Shown: positions 15,573 to 23,681 of the stretch, in pieces
Numbering within the stretch: the first letter of the stretch is position 1
Layout: each line of letters starts with the position of its first letter
Source: Nitrospirota bacterium
Lineage (GTDB): Bacteria > Nitrospirota > Thermodesulfovibrionia > Thermodesulfovibrionales > Magnetobacteriaceae
Length of the DNA: 44,278 nucleotides
NCBI GenBank assembly: GCA_015233015.1
Contig: JADFYO010000028.1
Coordinates: 1 to 44,278, forward strand
Direction: 5' to 3'
Position numbers and translations under genes: made by a program
The notes under the pieces: generated by a model
The model's input: the letters and a program-made list of their open reading frames with translations, nothing else
Database searches by the model: none
What the model was told of the DNA's origin: nothing

Positions 15573-17572
15573 TTTGACCGCCTCGTCCTTATTTTACTAT
15601 TTTTAAGTCTTCCTAATAATTCCGAAACTTTGATTTTGAGGGGTTTGAATATCGCTTCACCATGTTGACAACGGTGTTCAAGCAAGTTGCTCAGCCTGAT
15701 TATAATCGGGTCTTTGGAATAGTATTTTGCAATAATTTCTGTAAGGTCTTCTATGGTTGAGATGTTCGCTGTCTTTAAATCTTCCCAATGCTCCCTGAGC
15801 GCGTCAAAGGCAGCCTTCTCCTTTTGCCTGACTAATTTATATAGAGAATCATCACCCGGTAATGAGCCATAGGCATCGTCCGTCAAATCATTGAATTCAG
15901 ATTTCTTTAAATTTATATTCTTAATCTCCCAGAGCAACGCACTCACACCACCCCATGCATACACTTTGTTAAGTGCACATCTATGGGCAGTTTCTGTAAA
16001 ACAGCCATCGGGATAACATTCAATGTAATCAATCAAAAAGTTAAAGGCCTCATAGCCCCGCAAAGAAACCAACTCTTTACGTAGTATTCGAAGATCCTCT
16101 TTCCGCTCGGTAAACCCCATCATTTCCATTGGGAACGGTATTTCCCCGTTGTGCCTGACCACTGAGTTTATAAATAATATCGATTGTAGCTCCTGCAAAA
16201 CCATGTCGGCCATCACTTCAATAAGTTTCTTTTCATCTCCAAGCAAGTCAAGTATAGACTTCAGCAAGCTTACCCTGGGAAACACGACAAAAGAACACTC
16301 ACTCATGAGCCAATCTATGTCTTCAATCGTTATCTTAAGGGGCTTTCTAATTGTATTTTCTGCAAATTCCCTTAGTTTCCGTAATTTTAATTCCCCTGCT
16401 ACCAGAAGAGACAGCATAGAAAGCCTTATTTCAAGACATCCACTTTCTGCCGCTGACAGTAGTATGTCGGCAAGTTCATAGGGAGTTCCCCATAATATAT
16501 GAATGTCTTGCAGCATCGCACCACCTAAAACACGTGGGAGTTCCCTTTTTTCCCTTTCGGAAAGATGTCCTAAGCGCTTTGCTACATCAGAAAGAATGCC
16601 CTTATAGAGACTAAACATATATTTACTATAGACTTCCCTTTCACCATCTTTTGACAGCCTCCTAATCGTACCGATAAGGGCAACCCTCTCCTCAAAACTC
16701 CCCTGGGATATTTTTTTTGCAAGATATTTATGGTCTATATCATGGGGATTGTAGTGCATCAATCTTTCGCCAACTTCACCGGCCTTATCACCAGCCACCA
16801 AAGAGAATAGATACGGTATTGCCGATACTATTTTGGCGATTGTTACTGCAGGGGCATTTCCCGGTAAAGATCTGAGATATTTATTCATCTGGAATATAAA
16901 AGGATAGGAAATCACTTTATGGAGACCTGAAGGAAGGTTCCTCGCTATGAAAAGCAACCGGATGTCAATGTCGTTGAGTTTGGTGATATTAACTTTGTTA
17001 TGACCCTTAGTGCCGATACTTCGGATGTAGGCAATATCGTCTCCAAGTCGTTTAAATGATAATAACAGTGCCCTATCGTTAAACAATTTGTTTGTCATAG
17101 GAGCGAGGTCAAGGTAATACTTTTTCGTGATTTTCTCTGGTCTTTTAACAAAGGCGTCAAGTATTTTTCTTACTTCCTTTTCAGGAAATACATCATCATT
17201 CCACGTAGCAGCCCTTTTTCGCAGTTCCTCGGCAGGCAAACTCAAACCTTTCAATGTCAGAAGCTCGGTAGAAAGATTATCTTCATATATAAAATCACGT
17301 AAAAGGAAGAGAAACTTAACGTCTGGTATATCGGGATATGACGTAATGCCTTTCAGTTTCCTCAAGAAATCCGTAAGTCTTCCTGGTAATCGCAGTGCCT
17401 GCTTTGCCAGCGACTGCCACACATCTTTCATTTGCTTATCGAGGCCATCCAGCTTATTGGAAACATCTTGTAAATTTTCGGCATTAATTTTATCGAGCCA
17501 TTCCCAATACTTACCTGAAGAGAGTAGTTTGTCGAGTTCCTTTCTTACCCTTCTTTCCTTTGACTTATTCAC
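15569..17572 (-). CDS. unknown 667-residue helical protein of the Hsp70 operon
   Basis: I do not recognise the family. The sequence is rich in Leu, Lys and Glu and appears all-helical, with amphipathic helices suggestive of a HEAT/TPR-like solenoid. There is no signal peptide or membrane segment. The N-terminus (KSKERRVRKEL) and C-terminus (LLGRLKNSKIRTRRSK) are very basic. The start is GTG 17572, 18 bases after the Hsp70 stop, with only a weak ribosome site. Its end overlaps the J-like gene. Being locked between an Hsp70 and a J-like gene, it is a candidate dedicated client, substrate adaptor or structural partner of this chaperone set; this is inference from position only. Confidence 0.7.
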   Translation of the reverse strand: MNKSKERRVRKELDKLLSSGKYWEWLDKINAENLQDVSNKLDGLDKQMKDVWQSLAKQALRLPGRLTDFLRKLKGITSYPDIPDVKFLFLLRDFIYEDNLSTELLTLKGLSLPAEELRKRAATWNDDVFPEKEVRKILDAFVKRPEKITKKYYLDLAPMTNKLFNDRALLLSFKRLGDDIAYIRSIGTKGHNKVNITKLNDIDIRLLFIARNLPSGLHKVISYPFIFQMNKYLRSLPGNAPAVTIAKIVSAIPYLFSLVAGDKAGEVGERLMHYNPHDIDHKYLAKKISQGSFEERVALIGTIRRLSKDGEREVYSKYMFSLYKGILSDVAKRLGHLSEREKRELPRVLGGAMLQDIHILWGTPYELADILLSAAESGCLEIRLSMLSLLVAGELKLRKLREFAENTIRKPLKITIEDIDWLMSECSFVVFPRVSLLKSILDLLGDEKKLIEVMADMVLQELQSILFINSVVRHNGEIPFPMEMMGFTERKEDLRILRKELVSLRGYEAFNFLIDYIECYPDGCFTETAHRCALNKVYAWGGVSALLWEIKNINLKKSEFNDLTDDAYGSLPGDDSLYKLVRQKEKAAFDALREHWEDLKTANISTIEDLTEIIAKYYSKDPIIIRLSNLLEHRCQHGEAIFKPLKIKVSELLGRLKNSKIRTRRSK

Positions 17573-17590
17573 GATTAAAGATACCGTCCC

Positions 17591-19315
17591 CTATTCCACG
17601 TCTTCTGCTTCTTCCATCTTTTCGATAAGCAGGGTTTCCAGGTCGTCTATTGTGTCTTCATCTTTCCCGTCTCTTAATGCCCGCTCATATGCTGTTCCTA
17701 TTTTAACAAGTTCCAGCTTTAAGTCTTCTGGCAACCCCTCTTTAGCGACAATTTTTTTGTACTTCTCGACTATGTAATTCAATACCGACCGAGTGTCCCC
17801 ACTGGCATCTTTCTCTTTCACTTCCCTGTTACGCACGTCAAGAGTTACGTCTTTACTGTTATTATATCCCTTCTGTTGCATAGTAATATGGACTATGCCT
17901 TCCTTATCATAGGAAAATTCTGCGACCACCGGACAATAAACTGGAGCTGGCTTCAGCTCATAGATAAATTTGCCAATCAGAGTGTTTTCCTTGCACGAAT
18001 TGCTTTCCCCCTGGAAGACCTCGATAAGGACTTTGTCCTGATTATCGTATGTTGAATAATATATGTCGGCCTTGCGTACAGGAATTTTTGTATTACGCCG
18101 GATAATCATGGAGAAATGATCGGGATCCATTGTCTCCTCATCAAAGTCATCCGCTGTTTTTATTCCTAACGAATGAGAAGTTACGTCTAACAGTATATGG
18201 CCAAGCGGCTCACCGGTTATAAGTCCACTTTGAACCGCTGCCCCAAGTGAGACGCATAGGTCGGGATCCACAGAATGATATATGGGAATATCGAAAATTT
18301 CCGATAACGCCTGTTGTACCATTGGTGTTCTCGTGGTGCCGCCAACTAATAGCACCTCGCCTATATCGCCAATAGTCAGCCTGGCCTCTTCTAATGCCTC
18401 GTTAACCTTTTCTATAGTCTTATTGACCAGGTCGCTTATCATATCCTCGTATTCATCACGTTGAATCTCGATATCCAGATTGATAGGGTTACCGTCGATA
18501 ACTATTATCGAAGCTTCCCTTACTGTGGTATAGGGTTTATCAGAAAGAATGATTTTTGTTCTTTCGGCAATTTCTTTCAATCGCATGTGCAATGCCCTGT
18601 TATCGGACGAGAAATCCATGCCTGTTTTCTCCCGTATATTACGCAGGAATAACCCGACAAGCCTTTCATCAAAATCATCGCCGCCAAGGGATGTGTCTCC
18701 GCACGAGGCCAGCACTTCCTTTATTTCTCCCTTTATCTCGAGAATAGACACATCGAATGTTCCACCGCCAAGGTCATATACAAGTATGTATGGACTATTC
18801 ATATCATCTTCTTTTGTCACATAGTCATATACTAAAGAAGCTGCCGTTGGTTCGTTAACGATGCGTAAGACCTCTAAACCTGCTAACTCTCCCGCAGATA
18901 TGGTCGCTCTTCTCTGTGCGTCATCAAAATACGCCGGTACAGTTATAACCGCCTTTTTTATCGTTTTACCCGTTATATTTGCTGCCTTCTCCACCAGCAT
19001 CTTCAGAATAAATGACGATACATCCTCTGGCGTGTATGTCTTTTTGCCAAGGTGAACCTTCGTATCTTTTCCCATGAGACGCTTTATCGAACGAACGGTA
19101 TGGTTTGGAAATGCCGCCAACCGATTGAGAGCCTCCCTGCCAACTATCATTATCTCAGCACTTTCGTCATAACTTACCACCGAGGGCATGATAGCAGAGG
19201 TCCCTTCCACTGGAACTACAAATGGTTTCCCTTCCCTGAGATATGAGATACAAGAATTAGTCGTCCCTAAATCGATACCGCAGATAACTTCTCCTATGTT
19301 TTCTATATTAGTCAC
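17591..19315 (-). CDS. Hsp70-family chaperone (DnaK-like)
   Basis: The 574-residue protein has an Hsp70 nucleotide-binding domain (about residues 10-375) with CGIDLGTTNS, the AVITVPAYFDD segment, VYDLGGGTFDVS, NEPTAASL and EVLLVGGTTRTP. A substrate-binding beta domain follows (about 380-500), then a short helical lid of about 75 residues, shorter than in DnaK (about 638 residues). It lacks the EEVD-type or Asp/Glu-rich DnaK tail apart from a short acidic end. The GTG start at 19315 is supported by GAGGAG six bases upstream. It overlaps the grpE-like gene. Because it sits in a special operon with an unknown partner and an HPD-less J protein, it is likely a second, specialised Hsp70, not the housekeeping DnaK. 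Confidence 0.88.
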   Translation of the reverse strand: MTNIENIGEVICGIDLGTTNSCISYLREGKPFVVPVEGTSAIMPSVVSYDESAEIMIVGREALNRLAAFPNHTVRSIKRLMGKDTKVHLGKKTYTPEDVSSFILKMLVEKAANITGKTIKKAVITVPAYFDDAQRRATISAGELAGLEVLRIVNEPTAASLVYDYVTKEDDMNSPYILVYDLGGGTFDVSILEIKGEIKEVLASCGDTSLGGDDFDERLVGLFLRNIREKTGMDFSSDNRALHMRLKEIAERTKIILSDKPYTTVREASIIVIDGNPINLDIEIQRDEYEDMISDLVNKTIEKVNEALEEARLTIGDIGEVLLVGGTTRTPMVQQALSEIFDIPIYHSVDPDLCVSLGAAVQSGLITGEPLGHILLDVTSHSLGIKTADDFDEETMDPDHFSMIIRRNTKIPVRKADIYYSTYDNQDKVLIEVFQGESNSCKENTLIGKFIYELKPAPVYCPVVAEFSYDKEGIVHITMQQKGYNNSKDVTLDVRNREVKEKDASGDTRSVLNYIVEKYKKIVAKEGLPEDLKLELVKIGTAYERALRDGKDEDTIDDLETLLIEKMEEAEDVE

Positions 19316-19883
19316 AGCTTTCTCCTCTACAAGCGTCAACAATCGGCTTATCATCGATAATCGGCATATCGCCGATCTGTACCTTGGCTGGTCTTATTAC
19401 ATTACCCATGTATATGAACCCGGGCTGATACACCTTTAACACAACGGGACTGTCGTTTTTATTCGATATGCTATCTACGGTCTCGTGACTTTTTGAATCG
19501 AAGGAGAGTCCTTCTTGTCTTATAATCTCAAGGCCTACGGTAGAAAGGAGGTTCTCCATTTTCTGCCATACTATTTCTACAGCTTCGGAATGTCCCCGAG
19601 ATAACTCTTGCCATTCCTTAAAGGAATTTATGAGATGAAAAAAATTATCTGCAATTTCCAAGTAAGGCTGCAATTCTTTAACTTCCTTCTTGTCAATTCT
19701 ACTAATTACATCGGTTTTGAAGGCTTCTATTAAAATGCCTTGTTTTCTCAAAATCTTTTTAACGTCTTTTAGTTCCGCGATAAGTTCAACACCGTTTTTC
19801 TCAATATTATTAAGTCTTTCGGACTTATCTTTTCGCCGTTCAAATAACCTCATTAATAATAACCCTTTTATTTCAGACCACAT
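19308..19883 (-). CDS. GrpE-like nucleotide exchange factor
   Basis: The product is 191 residues from the ATG at 19883, which has AGAGGA six bases upstream. The N-terminal half is basic and helical, as the GrpE dimer helix is. The C-terminal beta domain shows the GrpE pattern LSTVGLEIIRQEG, FDSKSHETV, VLKVYQPGFIYMGNVIRPAKVQIG. It should promote ADP release from the Hsp70 encoded immediately downstream, whose start it overlaps by 8 bases. The sequence is diverged from housekeeping GrpE and ends in a Cys-containing tail (ACRGESCD) that I cannot explain. A 12-base palindrome lies just upstream of the gene. Confidence 0.82.
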   Translation of the reverse strand: MWSEIKGLLLMRLFERRKDKSERLNNIEKNGVELIAELKDVKKILRKQGILIEAFKTDVISRIDKKEVKELQPYLEIADNFFHLINSFKEWQELSRGHSEAVEIVWQKMENLLSTVGLEIIRQEGLSFDSKSHETVDSISNKNDSPVVLKVYQPGFIYMGNVIRPAKVQIGDMPIIDDKPIVDACRGESCD

Positions 19884-19902
19884 AAGGCTTCCTCTGATTA
19901 CG

Positions 19903-19914
19903 ATACAATTGTAT
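19903..19914. promoter_or_regulatory. 12-base palindrome upstream of the GrpE-Hsp70 operon
   Basis: ATACAATTGTAT is a perfect palindrome 20 bases upstream of the grpE-like start codon, next to possible -10 sequences. It could be an operator. It does not match the CIRCE heat-shock element. Confidence 0.3.
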
Positions 19915-19945
19915 GATGATACCACAGCCTGCAACTCAAAGAAAA

Positions 19946-20027
19946 TGCGAAAGAAGGGAGTCGAACCCTCATGGTGTTACCCACTGGATCCTAAGTCCAG
20001 CGCGTCTGCCAGTTCCGCCACTTTCGC
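19946..20027 (-). tRNA. tRNA-Leu (anticodon UAG)
   Basis: On the minus strand a full cloverleaf can be drawn. The acceptor stem GCGAAAG pairs with CTTTCGC. The anticodon stem-loop CTGGA-CTTAGGA-TCCAG gives anticodon UAG, reading CUN leucine codons. There is a long variable arm typical of class II tRNAs and a T-loop GGTTCGACTCC. The discriminator base is A, as in tRNA-Leu. CCA is not encoded. It is placed head to tail before the GrpE-Hsp70 operon. Confidence 0.95.
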
Positions 20028-20034
20028 GTAAAGT

Positions 20035-20064
20035 ATTTTACATCTATTGTTGAAATCTTATCAA
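20035..20064 (-). promoter_or_regulatory. promoter of tRNA-Leu
   Basis: On the minus strand TTGATA (20064-20059) is followed after 18 bases by TAAAAT (20040-20035). The predicted start is within a base or two of the mature tRNA 5' end at 20027. Confidence 0.6.
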
Positions 20065-20111
20065 GTATTGTCGATATCTTATCAGGCGACCATTGTCGAT
20101 ATCTTATCAGG
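20046..20111. repeat. three tandem 20-base repeats upstream of tRNA-Leu
   Basis: Copies at 20046-20065, 20067-20086 and 20092-20111 share ATTGTCGATATCTTATCAGG; the second and third are identical over 20 bases and the first has three or four changes. The copy nearest the tRNA contains its -35 box. They could be regulator sites or promoter duplications. Confidence 0.7.
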
Positions 20112-20148
20112 CAGCCGAATTACAAAACTGTTATAGGATAAACGGATG

Positions 20149-21237
20149 TTAAACAAGTCCCTTGGCAGTAAGTTCTTCCTTAAGATAGGCGTAGTATATT
20201 GGGGCTGCGATAACGCCGGGAAGGCCGAATGCGGCCTCCATTACGAGCATCGCAAGTAATATCTCCCATGTCTTTGATTTTGTCTGAGAGCCTACGATCT
20301 TAGCGTTTAAGAAATACTCCAGCTTGTGAACTACCACAAGAAATCCCATCGAAGCAACTGCAACGTTAAACGAATTGCTCAGACTAACGACAATAATTAT
20401 GGAGTTAGAAATGAGATTCCCTACAACCGGCAGCAGGCCGACAAGAAACGTAATCGTTATCATTGTCTTGATTAAGGCCAAATGTACTCCAAACATGGGC
20501 AATATAACGGCAAGATAAATTGCCGCCAAACTCGTGTTGATGGCCGAAATGCGCATCTGAGCAAATACGATGCGTCTAAAGGACAACGCAAGTTTTGAAA
20601 CGCTCCCCATCAGGGATTTTGCCAGCGGCTTATACTCATGCCCACTGGAGATTTCGTTCAGGGCTGCCAGCACCCCCATAACCATACCGACGAGGATATG
20701 TGCGGCGGTTCTGGCCGCTTCTTTGCCTGCAGACTTGAGTTCTGCCGCGTGTTGACGCAGCAATTCGGAGATGGCATTCTTAACGCCCTCGGCGTCTGTC
20801 GGCAGATAGTTCGTAATCCATACTGGCAGAGTACTCAGCGAGTTATCTATGATGTCGGCCATCTTTTGAAGCAGAACAGAATAATTATCTGAGCTGCCTC
20901 TGAAAAGACCGGACGCTCCCAACGACAACAAAAACAACACCGTTACGATGAAAATGCCAAGCAGCGCTACAACTATCATCCTGGAGGCATAGCCGGTAAG
21001 GCCCCTTACCTTTATCTTACAAGATAGAATATGTATAAGCTCAAACACGAGCAACCCGCTCAGTAGGGCGGACAACAAATGAAGATTAAGAACAAGCAAA
21101 AGCAGCGACACGATAATAACCCATGCGGCTGCGTCGTAGATTGAAATAATAACCCCGGCCCTGTGGTTATTGTTCATACTCCCAGTTCTGTCGTTATTGT
21201 TCATACTCCCAGCTATATCATTTCCATGCTCACTCAT
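20149..21237 (-). CDS. AI-2E family permease (PF01594 type)
   Basis: The 362-residue membrane protein has the AI-2E/YdiK family layout: two N-terminal helix pairs, a long non-membrane stretch (about residues 110-180), and a C-terminal helix bundle with GLLPVVGNLISNSIIIVV and AAFGLPGVIAAPIYYAYLKEEL. Members include TqsA-like permeases and Na+/H+ antiporters, so the substrate cannot be named. The N-terminal 28 residues are a soluble, Asn-rich tail with a 9-residue tandem repeat (GSMNNNDRT GSMNNNHRA). The ATG at 21237 has no Shine-Dalgarno but lies exactly six bases after a TATAAT. It stands alone between tRNA-Leu and the divergent vorB-like gene. Confidence 0.88.
   Translation of the reverse strand: MSEHGNDIAGSMNNNDRTGSMNNNHRAGVIISIYDAAAWVIIVSLLLLVLNLHLLSALLSGLLVFELIHILSCKIKVRGLTGYASRMIVVALLGIFIVTVLFLLSLGASGLFRGSSDNYSVLLQKMADIIDNSLSTLPVWITNYLPTDAEGVKNAISELLRQHAAELKSAGKEAARTAAHILVGMVMGVLAALNEISSGHEYKPLAKSLMGSVSKLALSFRRIVFAQMRISAINTSLAAIYLAVILPMFGVHLALIKTMITITFLVGLLPVVGNLISNSIIIVVSLSNSFNVAVASMGFLVVVHKLEYFLNAKIVGSQTKSKTWEILLAMLVMEAAFGLPGVIAAPIYYAYLKEELTAKGLV
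21166..21212 (-). repeat. in-frame 27-base tandem repeat in the AI-2E permease N-terminus
   Basis: Twenty identical bases recur at 21166-21185 and 21193-21212 with a period of 27 bases, encoding two copies of a GSMNNN-type nonapeptide. Such repeats are prone to copy-number change. Confidence 0.75.
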
Positions 21238-21243
21238 CTCACA

Positions 21244-21249
21244 ATTATA
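21244..21249 (-). promoter_or_regulatory. -10 box six bases before the AI-2E permease ATG
   Basis: On the minus strand a perfect TATAAT is followed by six bases and then the start codon at 21237. No good -35 box is visible. This is the same spacing as before the PPDK-like gene and the small membrane protein. Confidence 0.45.
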
Positions 21250-21296
21250 CCTCTGCCCGACAAATAAATACTACCATTAAATTGCTATTTTAGAAG

Positions 21297-21326
21297 TTGC
21301 GGCTAAGTCTGCCTCTATGTTATAAT
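21297..21326 (+). promoter_or_regulatory. promoter of the vorB-like gene
   Basis: TTGCGG (21297-21302) is followed after 18 bases by a perfect TATAAT (21321-21326). The leader before the ATG at 21399 would be about 65 bases and contains a duplicated start region. Confidence 0.5.
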
Positions 21327-21372
21327 GCCGTGTGAATTTAGAATTGGCTGAAATATATGGAACGACCTTATT

Positions 21373-21410
21373 TTTGATATGGGTAATAGAGCTTTGATAT
21401 GGGTAATAGA
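21373..21410 (+). repeat. duplicated start region with a 12-codon upstream ORF
   Basis: Eighteen bases (TTTGATATGGGTAATAGA) occur at 21373-21390 and again at 21393-21410. Each contains an ATG. The first (21379) opens a 12-codon frame ending at TAA 21415-21417, inside the gene that starts at the second ATG (21399) in another frame. Confidence 0.8.
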
Positions 21411-22481
21411 ACTATAAACAAGCAATTGCCGTTGTCAAAGGTGTTGATGAAAGGCAATGAGGCCATTGCCGAAGCTGCTATTGAGGCGGGATGCCGGTTC
21501 TATGCGGGGTATCCAATAACGCCGCAGAACGAGATTCCCGAGTATATGTCCGAGCGAATGCCCGATGTTAATGGGATATTCATCCAGGCAGAGAGCGAAA
21601 TTGCCGCTATCAACATGGTTTACGGGGCGGCGGCGGCAGGGGTGAGGGCAATGACATCGTCGTCTTCGCCAGGGATAAGTCTCAAGCAGGAGGGATTGTC
21701 CTTTCTCGCAGGGGCGGAACTGCCGGCACTGATAGTAAATATCCAGCGCGGCGGCCCGGGGCTTGGCAATATCTCAGGCTCTCAGGCCGACTACTTTCAG
21801 GCCGTCAAAGGCGGCGGTCATGGCGACTACAGGCTGCTCGTCTATGCACCATATAATGTTCAGGAGATGTGGGACCTGACTATGCTTGCCTTTGACAAGG
21901 CTGACCAGTACAGAAACCCCGTAATGATACTTGCCGACGGTATTCTTGGGCAGATGATGGAACCTTTTATGCCAAATCCCCATGTGATGCCCAGCCTACC
22001 CGAAAAAACCTGGGCGCTGACGGGCTGTTTGAACAGGAAACCAAACGTTATCAAAACCCTGTACATGGGCGACAATGAGCTTGAAAACTTCAACCTCAAG
22101 ATGCAGGCTAAATACGATATGATGAAAAGGGAAGAAACGCGCTCAGAGGCCATTGGCACTGAAGACGCCGAGGTCGTAGTGGCTGCCTTCGGCTCAGCCG
22201 CCCGAATTGCCTACTCCGCCGTTATGGCACTCAGGCGCAAAGGATATAAGGTTGGACTTTTCAGGCCGATAACGCTTTTTCCGTATCCTGACAATGCCCT
22301 CACTGAACTTGTAGCGCAGGGCAGGAAGAAATTCTTAGTCGTAGAGCTTAACTCAGGGCAGATGGTAGAAGACGTGAGGCTTGCCATAAACGGCAAGGCC
22401 GAGGTGTTGTTTTACGGCAGGCCGGGCGGCGCGATGATAAAGCCCAACGAAATATACGACAAAATAAAAGCAATATACTAG
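21399..22481 (+). CDS. vorB: 2-oxoacid:ferredoxin oxidoreductase alpha subunit, VorB-like, orphan
   Basis: The 360-residue protein matches the alpha subunit of 2-oxoacid (2-ketoisovalerate/2-oxoglutarate type) ferredoxin oxidoreductases: KGNEAIAEAAIEAGCRFYAGYPITPQNEI at the start, the AESEIAAINMVYGAAAAG segment, SSSSPGISLKQEG and ERGGPGxG-like QRGGPGLGNISGSQAD. These enzymes oxidatively decarboxylate 2-oxoacids to acyl-CoA and reduce ferredoxin, typical of anaerobes. The beta (TPP-binding), gamma and ferredoxin-like subunits that normally adjoin it are absent: proB follows after about 100 bases and a divergent permease precedes. They must be encoded elsewhere. The start codon lies in a duplicated segment and lacks a clear Shine-Dalgarno. 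Confidence 0.88.
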   Translation: MGNRTINKQLPLSKVLMKGNEAIAEAAIEAGCRFYAGYPITPQNEIPEYMSERMPDVNGIFIQAESEIAAINMVYGAAAAGVRAMTSSSSPGISLKQEGLSFLAGAELPALIVNIQRGGPGLGNISGSQADYFQAVKGGGHGDYRLLVYAPYNVQEMWDLTMLAFDKADQYRNPVMILADGILGQMMEPFMPNPHVMPSLPEKTWALTGCLNRKPNVIKTLYMGDNELENFNLKMQAKYDMMKREETRSEAIGTEDAEVVVAAFGSAARIAYSAVMALRRKGYKVGLFRPITLFPYPDNALTELVAQGRKKFLVVELNSGQMVEDVRLAINGKAEVLFYGRPGGAMIKPNEIYDKIKAIY

Positions 22482-22529
22482 CAAATACTAGCGGCATCGC
22501 CGCAAAAAAATACGTGAAAATACGAGGTC

Positions 22530-22575
22530 AAGGAGGGTTACCCTCCTTGCGGGAGTTTGAGGGCAGCGCCCTCAA
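22530..22575. repeat. double hairpin between vorB and proB
   Basis: Two adjacent perfect hairpins: AAGGAGGG-TTA-CCCTCCTT (22530-22548) and TTGAGGGC-AGC-GCCCTCAA (22557-22575), eight base pairs each. There is no T-run. A similarly built pair occurs at 33239-33285, which suggests a dispersed palindromic repeat family. Confidence 0.7.
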
Positions 22576-22586
22576 TGCCTTAGATC

Positions 22587-23681
22587 ATGGAAACCATAGT
22601 AATCAAAATCGGAAGCAGTATCGTCACTACACCGGAGGGCCTCAACGAAACCGTAATCAACCGGCTTGCCCGCGATATATCGGCACTTTGCGACATCGGC
22701 CATCAAACGGTGGTAGTTTCATCCGGGGCGGTAGCCGCAGGCAAAGGCAAGCTCGGAATCGAAGGGCCGATTAGCGACATCAACATTAAACAAGCGGCGG
22801 CGGCGGCGGGGCAGAGTTCTCTGGTCTGGGCATACGAGAGGGCCTTCTTCACGTACAATAAAAAAGTTGCCCAGGTGTTGCTCACAAGGGATGTGTTCTC
22901 TGACAGGCGTCGCTACCTCAACGCCCGCAACACCCTGAAAACCCTGCTTGACTTTAATATAATTCCGATTATCAACGAAAACGACACAGTATCCATTGAC
23001 GAGCTTAAATTCGGCGACAATGACCGGCTGGCCGCGCTTGTCGCCTCATTGATCTGTGCAGACAGGCTCATTATCCTGTCCGATGTGGACGGCCTGTATG
23101 ATGCCGACCCGAGAAGGAATAAATCAGCAAGATTAATTTCAGTTGTAAAAGAAATCACCTCCGAACATGAAAAAGCCGCCTGCGGCACGGCAAGCCAATG
23201 CGGTACGGGCGGGATGTCCTCAAAACTCGTGGCAGCAAAGATGGCAACAGCAGAAGGTATCACCGTCAACATAGTAAACGGTAACTCTGACGGCGCTTTA
23301 ACGAAAATTTTTGACGGCAGCCCAATAGGTACTTGCTTTGAACCGTCGGCTAAGAAGTACTGCGCAAGGAAGGGCTGGATTGCCTTTGGTATTCGCTCTA
23401 AGGGCAGGCTTACCCTTGACGACGGTGCCTCAAAAGCCGTTACATCTGGCGGGAAAAGCCTCCTGCCTTCTGGTATTAAATCTATTCAGGGTGTGTTCGA
23501 CAGTGGGGACGCCGTATATTGCATCACTTCCGGCGGCAAACGAATAGCCAAGGGCCTTGTAAACTACGGCAATGCCGAATTACTAAAAATCATCGGCCAC
23601 AAGTCATCGCAAATCGAGGGCATCCTCGGCTATAAATACTCCGACGAGGTCATTCACAGAGACAATATGACGATACTATAG
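22587..23681 (+). CDS. proB: glutamate 5-kinase
   Basis: The 364-residue protein has the amino-acid kinase fold of ProB: VIKIGSSIVT at the N-terminus, VVVSSGAVAAGKGKLG, the glutamate-binding INENDTVSIDELKFGDNDRLAA, LSDVDGLYDADP and GTGGMSSKLVAAKMA. A C-terminal PUA domain (about residues 270-355) contains KGRLTLDDGA and KGLVNYGNAEL. It phosphorylates glutamate to glutamyl-5-phosphate, the first step of proline synthesis, and is normally feedback-inhibited by proline. Full length for the family. proA is not adjacent. Its last 32 bases overlap the convergent DUF4416 gene. Confidence 0.95.
   Translation: METIVIKIGSSIVTTPEGLNETVINRLARDISALCDIGHQTVVVSSGAVAAGKGKLGIEGPISDINIKQAAAAAGQSSLVWAYERAFFTYNKKVAQVLLTRDVFSDRRRYLNARNTLKTLLDFNIIPIINENDTVSIDELKFGDNDRLAALVASLICADRLIILSDVDGLYDADPRRNKSARLISVVKEITSEHEKAACGTASQCGTGGMSSKLVAAKMATAEGITVNIVNGNSDGALTKIFDGSPIGTCFEPSAKKYCARKGWIAFGIRSKGRLTLDDGASKAVTSGGKSLLPSGIKSIQGVFDSGDAVYCITSGGKRIAKGLVNYGNAELLKIIGHKSSQIEGILGYKYSDEVIHRDNMTIL

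Noticed and set aside
17127-17777. 216-codon plus-strand open frame opposite the Hsp70 operon
   Set aside because: The Ser-rich translation is the mirror of Lys/Glu/Asp codons of the real genes. It spans the junction of two genes on the other strand and has no ribosome site.
19903-19914. CIRCE heat-shock element
   Set aside because: The palindrome ATACAATTGTAT does not match the CIRCE consensus (TTAGCACTC-N9-GAGTGCTAA), so HrcA control cannot be claimed.
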